From assembly GCA_000702685.1 (NCBI GenBank), contig JNJD01000009.1:175798-239797 (forward strand): a DNA stretch of 64,000 nt, written 5' to 3'. The translations under genes were made by a program, and so were the position numbers. This DNA is from Lachnospiraceae bacterium AC2028 (GTDB lineage Bacteria; Bacillota; Clostridia; Lachnospirales; Lachnospiraceae). Below are positions 27,984 to 35,252 of the stretch, in pieces (within the stretch, counting starts at the first letter, position 1; each line of letters opens with the position of its first letter). The notes below the pieces were generated by a model. It had not been told where the DNA came from. It ran no database searches and saw only the letters and a program-made list of their open reading frames with translations.

Positions 27984-28026
27984 TTGACGACTATTACGTT
28001 TAGTGATATATTACACTAAACGTAAT
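27984..28026 (+). promoter_or_regulatory. promoter with perfect palindromic operator of the PadR gene
   Basis: TTGACG (27984-27989), 17-bp spacer, TATATT (28007-28012). A 13-bp perfect inverted repeat, ATTACGTTTAGTG (27993-28005) and CACTAAACGTAAT (28014-28026), covers spacer and -10. A dimer bound here would block RNA polymerase; PadR autoregulation is likely. Confidence 0.88.
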
Positions 28027-28042
28027 AAAAGGAGCGGGGGCT

Positions 28043-28363
28043 ATGCGTGACAATGTAAAAGGCGGAGCGTTAACGGAAGTAACGTTTTTCATATTGCTTT
28101 CTTTATATGAACCCAAGCATGGATATGCGATCATGCAGTTCATAGAGGAAATGACGGACGGAAGACTGTCTCTGGGAGCGGGCACTTTGTACGGTGCGAT
28201 AAATTCCCTTCTTGAGAAAGGGTGGATCAAGCCATACGGAGATGTGAACGGAAGGCAGAAAAAATACGTTATCACTCCGGACGGGAAGAAAGCTGCGAAG
28301 ACCGAGCTTGCAAGGCTTAAAAAGCTGGTGGATTTCGCATCTGATACGATGGGAGAAAAGTGA
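28043..28363 (+). CDS. PadR-family transcriptional regulator
   Basis: The 106-residue protein is a short (subfamily 2) PadR regulator: winged helix with the family motifs LYEPKHGYAIMQFIEE (near 26-41) and GTLYGAINSLLEKGWI (near 52-67), plus a C-terminal dimer helix. It should repress its own operon through the palindrome at 27993-28026. It overlaps the DUF2812 gene by one base and co-occurs with it, as such pairs commonly do. Start ATG 28043 has AAAGGAG upstream. Confidence 0.93.
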   Translation: MRDNVKGGALTEVTFFILLSLYEPKHGYAIMQFIEEMTDGRLSLGAGTLYGAINSLLEKGWIKPYGDVNGRQKKYVITPDGKKAAKTELARLKKLVDFASDTMGEK

Positions 28364-28944
28364 TGAAGAAGATCAGATTCTACAGCGGGCTTATAAACCT
28401 GCAGATAAAATGGCTGGATAAGATGTCCGATAAGGGTTACAGGCTTGTGGGGACGGGAAAGCTCTGGTATGAATTCGAACCATGTGGGCCTTCCGAATAC
28501 AGATATGCGATCGATTATGTCGGAGACAAGAGCAGGACGCAGGCGAAGGAGTATGCCGATTTCCTTGAAGATCTCGGTTACAGAACTTATTTCAAGAATA
28601 TAAATCTCAACCTGGATCTCGGAGATCTCGTGTGGGAAAAACTTGCAGGTAAGGGTGATTTCTTCGCAGACAGGGCAACCGCACTTGACAGGGCGCTTCT
28701 CATTGTTGAAAAGAAAAACGACGGAAAGCCTTTTGAACTTCACACGACATATGAGGACAAGGCACTGTTCTACAGAAAGCTGATGATCCCCTATCTGCTG
28801 CTGTTTTTGCTCTTTGCGGCACTCGGGCTTTATACGAAGATGTGGGGATGGTTCGCGGCTGCTGCGGTTTTCTTTTTCGTATGCATAGTGTATCTGGCCG
28901 ATTATCTGAAAATGAAAAAATACTCATCCCTGACCGAAGGGTAG
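28363..28944 (+). CDS. DUF2812 membrane protein
   Basis: The 193-residue protein has a cytoplasmic N-terminal DUF2812 domain (about 1-125) and two C-terminal membrane helices (about 142-160 and 165-183). DUF2812 proteins are usually encoded after a PadR regulator, and their role is unknown. ATG 28363, in the overlap with the PadR stop, has GGGAG seven bases upstream and is preferred to GTG 28360. It is followed by the EreA-like gene after 16 bases, so the three form one operon under the PadR palindrome. Confidence 0.85.
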   Translation: MKKIRFYSGLINLQIKWLDKMSDKGYRLVGTGKLWYEFEPCGPSEYRYAIDYVGDKSRTQAKEYADFLEDLGYRTYFKNINLNLDLGDLVWEKLAGKGDFFADRATALDRALLIVEKKNDGKPFELHTTYEDKALFYRKLMIPYLLLFLLFAALGLYTKMWGWFAAAAVFFFVCIVYLADYLKMKKYSSLTEG

Positions 28945-28960
28945 AAAAAGAGGAAACAAA

Positions 28961-30349
28961 ATGAACATCAAAAAGAAAGCAATATCCACATTTATCATAC
29001 TGGTCATTGCGATCGCTGCCTTTGGAATGGCGGGATATCTCGGATTTACCAGGACCAGGATCGGATCCTTTGATACCTTCAGGGATAAATACAATATGTA
29101 CGAATGGTCCGGCTTTTATGTTTATTTTTCCGGAACCATCAGTAAAGCCGTATTTCCGAAAACCGATTATATGGGTTTTAATGTTCAGAGCGGTGCAAGC
29201 GCCGAACACGGAATTAATGTGACCGTAAAGTGCGGCGATATGATCGTATTTGAAAAGGAAAACATAACTGACGGAACATATTTTTTCCCGGTATACGGAA
29301 GAGCTGTTATCACGATAAAGACCGAAGGCCATCAGGGAAGCTTTTATACGATCAAGACTCCACAGCTTCCAAAGGGCGCCGGAAATATGTATCTCTACGG
29401 CGAAGAGCACGGAAATGCTAAGATCATGGAGGGTGAGTTCGAACTGTGGGATTCATACTATCATAATGACGGCATGAGGGACCTGTTTCTGGAAATACCC
29501 TATTTCACGGCTCAGTATCTGAATGTATGGATGCAGTCCGATAATGATGACATACTTTATGAAGTCTACGATGACATTGACGGAACACAGGTGCATACGG
29601 AGGCGTTTCTCGAACTTTTTAAGAATATCAAAAACAGCTGTCCCGAGACCGTATTCCACGGAATAGATGTAGGACATCAGCACGCGACTACGGGAGGACG
29701 GTATCTGGAATATCTTCGCGAAAACGGATATGACGAAAGCTCATATGAATACGTGACCACAGTGGAGAATATGGATCAGGGAAGATATTACCAGCGTACC
29801 GGTGATTCCGTTTACAGGGAAAATATGATGGCCCAGAACTTCATCATTGAATATGAGAAGGTATTCGGCAAGGACATCATGGGAATATTCGGATACGCGC
29901 ATACCATACCGGACGGCATGGAGTGCTATACGGGAAAGGTTCCCTGTATGGCAAACAGGCTTAATGATTTTTACGGAGGAACCGTATCCTGCACATCTCT
30001 GGTGGATCTTAAGTATGACAATGAACCTCTTTCGACCGAAACCATAGTGCTTAACGGAAAAGAATACACCGCAAGCTATTTCGGAGCGGTCGATATTTCA
30101 TCCCTGCTGCCGGATTATTCCACACGTGAAGTATGGAGGATAGAGGATGCATATGAGGATCTTAAGGATGTTCCGACCATAGCCAATGTTCTCCCTTACA
30201 CTAACTATCCTCTGGCAGTGCAGACCGGACAGGTTTTTAAGATCGTCTATACCATGAAGGACGGAACTGTTTTCACGGAATACCATCGTTCTGACGGTAA
30301 TACCTGGAACGGAATGGATGTCACACAGCAGATCCTGGTGAAGACTTAA
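28961..30349 (+). CDS. membrane-anchored EreA/ChaN-like protein of unknown function
   Basis: The 462-residue protein begins with a basic stretch and one hydrophobic helix (about 8-30) with no lipobox or clear cleavage site, so it is probably anchored with the bulk outside. After a domain of about 110 residues comes a region resembling the erythromycin-esterase/ChaN fold: GEEHG (147-151), Glu178 in LFLEIPYF, GHQH (238-241), R286 in YRENMM and His314 in FGYAHT. These are the kinds of Glu, His and Arg positions used by EreA-type hydrolases. I place it there by motif spacing only, with no alignment. It is third in the PadR-DUF2812 operon. A C-terminal beta-rich domain (about 360-462) is unrecognised. 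Confidence 0.6.
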   Translation: MNIKKKAISTFIILVIAIAAFGMAGYLGFTRTRIGSFDTFRDKYNMYEWSGFYVYFSGTISKAVFPKTDYMGFNVQSGASAEHGINVTVKCGDMIVFEKENITDGTYFFPVYGRAVITIKTEGHQGSFYTIKTPQLPKGAGNMYLYGEEHGNAKIMEGEFELWDSYYHNDGMRDLFLEIPYFTAQYLNVWMQSDNDDILYEVYDDIDGTQVHTEAFLELFKNIKNSCPETVFHGIDVGHQHATTGGRYLEYLRENGYDESSYEYVTTVENMDQGRYYQRTGDSVYRENMMAQNFIIEYEKVFGKDIMGIFGYAHTIPDGMECYTGKVPCMANRLNDFYGGTVSCTSLVDLKYDNEPLSTETIVLNGKEYTASYFGAVDISSLLPDYSTREVWRIEDAYEDLKDVPTIANVLPYTNYPLAVQTGQVFKIVYTMKDGTVFTEYHRSDGNTWNGMDVTQQILVKT

Positions 30350-30389
30350 CAAAAATTGAAAGATTCCATAACAGAAAATCGGATGCATA

Positions 30390-30464
30390 AACCCGTCTCC
30401 CGACATACAATAAATGTGATGCTGATAACCGTGCATATAAAGGAGCAGCCATGGGAGACGGGTT
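30390..30464 (+). repeat. 12-bp inverted repeat enclosing the ribosome site
   Basis: AACCCGTCTCCC (30390-30401) is the exact reverse complement of GGGAGACGGGTT (30453-30464). The second arm covers codons 1-5 of the following gene and the 51-base loop holds its AAGGAG. Confidence 0.75.
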
Positions 30465-31080
30465 AAAAGTACTTATGCTGAACGGAAGCCCCAGAGCGAA
30501 CGGAAACATCGCTCTGGCTTTTCATGAGATGAAAAAAGTATTCGAAGAGAACGGAGTCGGATATGAGAATATCCTTCTCGGAAGGACCGATATAAGGGGA
30601 TGCATTGCCTGTGAAACCTGCAGGAAGAACGGCAAGTGCGTCTTTGATGATATCGTAAACGAACTTTCCGCCAAATTCGAAGAGGCTGACGGACTGGTGA
30701 TCGGATCGCCTGTTTATTACGGATCCGCAAACGGAACGCTTATGTCCGCACTTCAGAGAATGTTCTACAGCACGCATTTCGACAAGAGCCTCAAGGTCGG
30801 TGCCAGTGTGGTCAGCGCAAGACGTTCGGGATGCACGGCAACCTTCGATGAGCTGAATAAATTCTTCACACTTTCAAATATGCCCGTTGCGACAAGCCGG
30901 TACTGGAATAACATCTATGGGTGGGAACCCGGCGAGGGAAAAGTCGATGACGAAGGCATGCAGGTGATGAGAGTCCTTGCAAGAAATATGGTCTTTCTTA
31001 TGAAGAGCATTAAGCTCGGCAAGAGTGAGATCGGTCTTCCCGAGACCGAGCCCCCTGTATGGACCAATTTCACGAGATGA
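30451..31080 (+). CDS. NAD(P)H-dependent FMN reductase / iron-sulfur-flavoprotein-like flavodoxin
   Basis: The 209-residue flavodoxin-fold protein has an FMN phosphate loop LNGSPRANGN (residues 10-19), the cysteine cluster motif GCIACETCRKNGKC (about 50-63), and VIGSPVYYGSANGTLMS (about 81-97). The pattern matches NADPH-dependent FMN reductases and the archaeal/clostridial iron-sulfur flavoproteins. ATG 30451 has GGAG upstream. The start codon region is part of a 12-bp inverted repeat. It leads a run of three closely spaced genes with the FMN dehydrogenase and the TIM-barrel isomerase. Confidence 0.87.
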   Translation: MGDGLKVLMLNGSPRANGNIALAFHEMKKVFEENGVGYENILLGRTDIRGCIACETCRKNGKCVFDDIVNELSAKFEEADGLVIGSPVYYGSANGTLMSALQRMFYSTHFDKSLKVGASVVSARRSGCTATFDELNKFFTLSNMPVATSRYWNNIYGWEPGEGKVDDEGMQVMRVLARNMVFLMKSIKLGKSEIGLPETEPPVWTNFTR

Positions 31081-31095
31081 TAAGGAGAGTCGGCA

Positions 31096-32004
31096 ATGAG
31101 TTACGAAAGAGTATCCGATGCAAATGTCATAACCGAAAAGTATATGGATTCCATTCTGTTTGAGGAGCGCCTTATTGATTCGGCAGTCGCGGATACCTCA
31201 ATAGAATTTCTCGGAGAACTGTTTGATTCCCCGATCATGACTCCCGCTTTTTCACATCTCGGACAGTTCGGCGGAAGGGAGAAAACGGGACTCGAGGAAT
31301 ATTCCATAGCGGCGAAGGAATTAAATATCCTGAATTTCTGCGGCATGATGGAAAACGACGGCTTTAAGAAGCTTGCCGATACCGGAGCCAAGACTGTGAG
31401 GATAGTAAAGCCCTATGCGGACAATGCCAAGGTCAGGGACCAGATGCAGTATGCCGAAAGCGTCGGTGCATTCGGCATAGGAATGGATATTGACCATATC
31501 TTCGGTGAGAACGGTCTCGACGTGGTTGTGGGTGAGCTTATGGCACAGCAGACTTCCGATATGCTCAGATCATACGTGGAGATGACTAATCTTCCTTTTG
31601 TGGTAAAGGGTGTTCTCAGCGTAGCGGATGCCGTTAAGTGTGCCGACATAGGTGCAAAAGCGATCATCGTAAGTCACCATCACGGACGTCTTCCCTATGC
31701 GGTTCCTCCCATGATGATCCTTCCGGAGATAAAAGAAGCATTAAAGGGTAAGGATGTAAAGATCATCGTCGACTGCGGTATAGCAAGCGGTGCGGATGTA
31801 TTCAAGGCGCTGGCACTCGGTGCTGATGCATGCGCGGTCGGAAGATCGATGATGCCCGCACTTGAGATGGACGGCGTCGAAGGCGTTAAGAACTTCATAA
31901 CTAAGGTGAATAATGAACTGAGATACATAATGAGCTTTACGGGCTCTTCCGATACGAAGAGCATAGATCCTTCCGTTCTTCATTTTACCGAAAAGCGATT
32001 CTGA
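31096..32004 (+). CDS. FMN-dependent alpha-hydroxy acid dehydrogenase-like protein, short variant
   Basis: The 302-residue protein matches the FMN-dependent alpha-hydroxy-acid dehydrogenase fold (lactate oxidase, glycolate oxidase): VVKGVLSVADAVKCADIGAKAIIVS (first part near 170, Lys for FMN) and IIVDCGIASGADVFKALALGADACAVGRSMM (near 222-252). The usual SNHGGR active-site motif reads SHHHGR (193-198), so the catalytic His195 and Arg198 are kept but their neighbours are changed. The protein is some 50-80 residues shorter than lactate oxidase. Substrate and electron acceptor are unknown. The FMN reductase upstream may be its partner. ATG 31096 has GGAGAG upstream. Confidence 0.82.
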   Translation: MSYERVSDANVITEKYMDSILFEERLIDSAVADTSIEFLGELFDSPIMTPAFSHLGQFGGREKTGLEEYSIAAKELNILNFCGMMENDGFKKLADTGAKTVRIVKPYADNAKVRDQMQYAESVGAFGIGMDIDHIFGENGLDVVVGELMAQQTSDMLRSYVEMTNLPFVVKGVLSVADAVKCADIGAKAIIVSHHHGRLPYAVPPMMILPEIKEALKGKDVKIIVDCGIASGADVFKALALGADACAVGRSMMPALEMDGVEGVKNFITKVNNELRYIMSFTGSSDTKSIDPSVLHFTEKRF

Positions 32005-32022
32005 TAAGAGGAGAATACGAAT

Positions 32023-32838
32023 ATGAGACTCGGAACTTCATCGCCTCTTGCATATGATTCTCCGGAACAGTGGGCAGAAACCCAGACTAAGCTGGGCTGC
32101 GGTGCCGTGGTTTTTCCCGTACAGAGTAATGAATCTGAATCGAAGATCATTGCATACAAGGAAGCTGCGGAAAAAGCGGGACTTGTGATCGCTGAAGTCG
32201 GCATATGGAGAAATGCCCTTTCATCCGATCCGGACGAGCGGAAGGCAAACATGGATTACTGTGTCGAGCAGCTCCGCCTTGCGGATTTTGTCGGAGCAAG
32301 ATGCGCGGTAAATGTTGCCGGTTCGATGGGACCTGTCTGGGATGGCGGATACAGGGAGAATTTTTCGGAAGATGCCCGGAAGAAGACCGTATCGATGGTC
32401 AGGGAGATAATCGACAGGGCGGATGTGAAGAATACTTATTTCACTCTGGAACCGATGCCCTGGATGATGCCGACCGGACCGAAGGATTATGTAAGACTGC
32501 TCGAAGAAGTTGACAGGGACAGATTCGCGGTTCACATGGATATCATCAATATGATCAATTCCGCGGACAGATATTTTCATCCCGAAGAATTCGTGGATGA
32601 ATGTGCGGAGCTGCTCGGTGATAAGATCAGGAGCTGCCATATCAAGGATGTTCATCTGGACGGCAGATATACCTTGAGGCTTGAGGAATGCGCTCCCGGT
32701 GAAGGAGAATTCCCGCTGAAATATTATGCTTCCAAAATGAGCGGGATCGATCCGGACATGCCCATTATTCTTGAGCACCTCAGTAAGGATGAAGAATACT
32801 TTAAGTATATGGAATATCTGAAGAAAACGTTGATGTAA
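32023..32838 (+). CDS. sugar phosphate isomerase/epimerase-like TIM-barrel protein
   Basis: The 271-residue protein is an AP-endonuclease-2/xylose-isomerase-like barrel (IolE/UxaE-like): ARCAVNVAG near 103, FTLEPMPW near 145, VHMDIINMIN near 172 and CHIKDVHL near 206, giving the His, Glu and Asp metal ligands of this family. It probably isomerises or dehydrates a sugar acid. It is 18 bases behind the FMN dehydrogenase. Together with the FMN reductase this may be a small hydroxy-acid or sugar-acid catabolic operon, but no transporter or regulator is attached. Terminator follows. Confidence 0.85.
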   Translation: MRLGTSSPLAYDSPEQWAETQTKLGCGAVVFPVQSNESESKIIAYKEAAEKAGLVIAEVGIWRNALSSDPDERKANMDYCVEQLRLADFVGARCAVNVAGSMGPVWDGGYRENFSEDARKKTVSMVREIIDRADVKNTYFTLEPMPWMMPTGPKDYVRLLEEVDRDRFAVHMDIINMINSADRYFHPEEFVDECAELLGDKIRSCHIKDVHLDGRYTLRLEECAPGEGEFPLKYYASKMSGIDPDMPIILEHLSKDEEYFKYMEYLKKTLM

Positions 32839-32847
32839 TGCCTATTG

Positions 32848-32877
32848 TACAGCCTGCCGTAATGCGGGCTGTATTTT
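32848..32877 (+). terminator. rho-independent terminator
   Basis: TACAGCCTGC (32848-32857) pairs with GCGGGCTGTA (32864-32873), with one G-T pair, then TTTT. Confidence 0.75.
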
Positions 32878-32953
32878 GTATTGCGGCGGACCGGACAAAC
32901 CTGAATATTATACCCCGGGTAGTATGTACTTTTTCGCTTCTTAAGGCGATAAT

Positions 32954-34279
32954 GTGTATATGACACATGAATATGAAAAAGAAAATAATGAACTGACAAC
33001 CGTAGTTGTGATGGGACTTCGCACGAACGAAAGCGATGAAGAGTTCGACTATTCCATGAAGGAACTTGTAAGCCTTTGCGAAGCGTGTGATCTGGATGTG
33101 GCATATGAACTGACACAGTCACTCCCCAATCCCGATAATGCAACCTGGATAGGCTCCGGAAAAGCCGAAGAACTCAAGATGCACGTTAAGGCTAATAATG
33201 CCGAATTCGTCGTATGTCTCGGAAATCTTTCCCCCGCCCAGATGAAGAATCTCCAGAAGATCATCGATGTGCCCGTATGGGACAGGACCAATCTGATCCT
33301 CGAGATCTTCTCAAGGAGAGCAAGGACGGGTGAGGCAAGGCTCCAGGTTGAGACAGCCTATCTTCAGTATATGATGCCGCGCCTTACCGGAATGTGGCAG
33401 CATCTCGGAAGACAGGGAGGCGGCGGAGGAAGCCGCGCGAACAAGGGTGTCGGCGAGACGCAGATAGAGCTCGACAGACGTCAGATCTCAAGGCGTATCA
33501 GCGAACTCAAGAGAGAACTGGCCGTGATGGAAAGGACACGCGATGTCCAGAGAGAGGGAAGAAACCGCGGAGGATATCCCCACGTTGCTCTTGTGGGATA
33601 TACGAATGCGGGCAAGTCTTCGCTGATGAACTATCTTGTGGAGCTCGGCGATCCCACTCCCGATAAGACCGCGGGCAAGAAGGTATTTGAGAAAAACATG
33701 CTCTTTGCGACTCTCGATACTTCGATACGAAAGATAGATCTGCCGGGAAGAAAGCCCTTCCTGCTTTCGGACACCGTAGGCTTCATCGAGAACATTCCTC
33801 ACGATCTGATCAAGGCATTCCGTTCAACTCTTTCCGAACTGAAGTATGCGGATGTTCTTCTTATTGTAATGGATTCATCGGATCCTCATCATGACGATCA
33901 CAAGAAGGTTACCGAAGACATTCTTAAGGATATGGATGTGCTCGGCATTCCCAGGATATATGTGTATAACAAATCCGATCTGCGTGATGCGGATATGAAT
34001 ATCACAAACACTCCCGGAAGTGACAAGTTCTATATCTCTGCGAAGACGGGATACGGCATCGATGACCTGCTCGATGAGCTTCAGAACATTTTCCGGAAGG
34101 GGAACAGGATCGTTGAGAAGATCATTCCTTTTTCGGACGGTCAGATAATAAACCGTTTCCATGAAGAAGCGGAAGTTGAATCCGAAAGCTACGAAGAGGA
34201 CGGAGTGCATATCAGGGCATTGTGCCCCGGATATCTCGCTGATTACATAGAGGACAGATACAGTGCTAAAGCTGAATGA
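32954..34279 (+). CDS. hflX: ribosome-associated GTPase HflX
   Basis: The 441-residue protein is HflX, a GTPase that splits or rescues stalled 70S ribosomes. The N-terminal nucleotide-binding domain (about 20-195) contains NPDNATWIGSGKAEEL, the loop GGGGSRANKGVGETQIELDRR (in two parts near 157-177) and a coiled coil. The G domain has G1 GYTNAGKSS (near 216), G3 DTVGF (near 275), G4 NKSD (near 336). It starts at GTG 32954 or ATG 32960; neither has an ideal ribosome site. It is monocistronic, ending with the hairpin at 34393-34440. Confidence 0.95.
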   Translation: MYMTHEYEKENNELTTVVVMGLRTNESDEEFDYSMKELVSLCEACDLDVAYELTQSLPNPDNATWIGSGKAEELKMHVKANNAEFVVCLGNLSPAQMKNLQKIIDVPVWDRTNLILEIFSRRARTGEARLQVETAYLQYMMPRLTGMWQHLGRQGGGGGSRANKGVGETQIELDRRQISRRISELKRELAVMERTRDVQREGRNRGGYPHVALVGYTNAGKSSLMNYLVELGDPTPDKTAGKKVFEKNMLFATLDTSIRKIDLPGRKPFLLSDTVGFIENIPHDLIKAFRSTLSELKYADVLLIVMDSSDPHHDDHKKVTEDILKDMDVLGIPRIYVYNKSDLRDADMNITNTPGSDKFYISAKTGYGIDDLLDELQNIFRKGNRIVEKIIPFSDGQIINRFHEEAEVESESYEEDGVHIRALCPGYLADYIEDRYSAKAE

Positions 34280-34296
34280 TGAAAAAATCGTCCTGT

Positions 34297-34334
34297 AATT
34301 GTCGTTTTCTGCAAAAAATTGTCGTTTTCTGCAA
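34297..34334. repeat. 18-bp tandem direct repeat, period 20
   Basis: AATTGTCGTTTTCTGCAA at 34297-34314 and again, identical, at 34317-34334, between hflX and a LytTR-type regulator gene. The period of two helical turns is that of LytTR-type operators. Confidence 0.8.
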
Positions 34335-34392
34335 TGAGTATTGCGGAAACTCCCGAAATCAAATACAAATATATCGATCAGTGTATCAGAGG

Positions 34393-34443
34393 AATGCCGC
34401 TCGTTTTCTTACCCCCCCTAAGAAACTCAAGAGCGGCATTTTG
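34393..34443 (+). terminator. long hairpin terminator after hflX
   Basis: AATGCCGCTC (34393-34402) pairs with GAGCGGCATT (34431-34440). Inside the loop GTTTTCTTA pairs with TAAGAAAC around seven C. A short T-rich stretch follows. It may end the hflX transcript or attenuate one from further upstream. Confidence 0.65.
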
Positions 34444-34471
34444 TTGTATATGAGGGGAGATTGTATATAAT
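34444..34471 (+). promoter_or_regulatory. promoter of the AgrA-like/AgrC-like operon
   Basis: TTGTAT (34444-34449), 16-bp spacer, TATAAT (34466-34471). Predicted start near 34478, about 45 bases before ATG 34523. Confidence 0.6.
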
Positions 34472-34522
34472 AAAGCGTGGGGGGATGTTATCGTTGTGCT
34501 TTCACGAAAGGCATCCGGCTTT

Positions 34523-35248
34523 ATGCTTAATATTGCAATCTGCGATGACGAAAAATACTTCAGGAGCGAGATAAGGGGTGTCCTGGAGAAATACCTGAGT
34601 GCCGAGGGCATCGTCTTTGCCATTGATGATTTCTCCTCCGGCGAGGAACTCACGGATCTGGGGATAGGTATGCAGAAATACGATATAGTATTTCTGGATA
34701 TTAATATGGACCGAATGGATGGTATAGATGCGGCCCGTAAGATCCGCGAAAACAGTAACGATATCTTTATAGTCTTTGTTACGGCATATATCGATTACAC
34801 CATTGAGGGGTATAAGGTAGATGCCTTCAGATATATTCTCAAAAACAATAATATGCTCGAAGGAAGCATCAAAGAGTGTCTCGATTCCATCAGGGAGAAG
34901 ATGGCATACCGTGTCGAACAGGCGGAATTTGATTTTTCCGAAGGGAAAAAGACTGTCTCCCTTGAACGCATATTGTATGTCGAAAGCAATCTTCACAGAC
35001 TTTTCTTCCATATCATGGATGATTCCCTGAATAAATATTCCATTTATATGACTCTTGATGATCTGGAAAAAGAGCTTGAGGGTAAAGGCTTCATACGTAT
35101 CCATCAGAGTTATCTCGTAAATGTAAAGCATGTAAACAGCATTTCCAGATACAGTCTTACTCTCGATAACGGGATCGGACTGAGCATTCCCAGAGCCAGA
35201 TATAACGATGTCCGGAAACTGATAACAGAGTACAAAGGAGCAATCTGA
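34523..35248 (+). CDS. AgrA/VirR-type response regulator (receiver + LytTR)
   Basis: The 241-residue regulator has a receiver domain (CDDE at 7-10, phospho-acceptor D59 in FLDINMDRMDG, Lys in YILKNN) and a C-terminal LytTR DNA-binding domain (about 140-240). This is the AgrA/ComE type that answers peptide-sensing kinases. The frame is open from GTG 34496, but the family begins at MLNIAICDDE (ATG 34523, GAAAGG 11 bases upstream). The GHKL kinase follows directly. No agrB or agrD-like gene is in the window, so a peptide signal would have to be made elsewhere. The 20-bp-period repeat at 34297-34334 is a candidate binding site. Confidence 0.92.
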   Translation: MLNIAICDDEKYFRSEIRGVLEKYLSAEGIVFAIDDFSSGEELTDLGIGMQKYDIVFLDINMDRMDGIDAARKIRENSNDIFIVFVTAYIDYTIEGYKVDAFRYILKNNNMLEGSIKECLDSIREKMAYRVEQAEFDFSEGKKTVSLERILYVESNLHRLFFHIMDDSLNKYSIYMTLDDLEKELEGKGFIRIHQSYLVNVKHVNSISRYSLTLDNGIGLSIPRARYNDVRKLITEYKGAI

Positions 35249-35252
35249 CACC

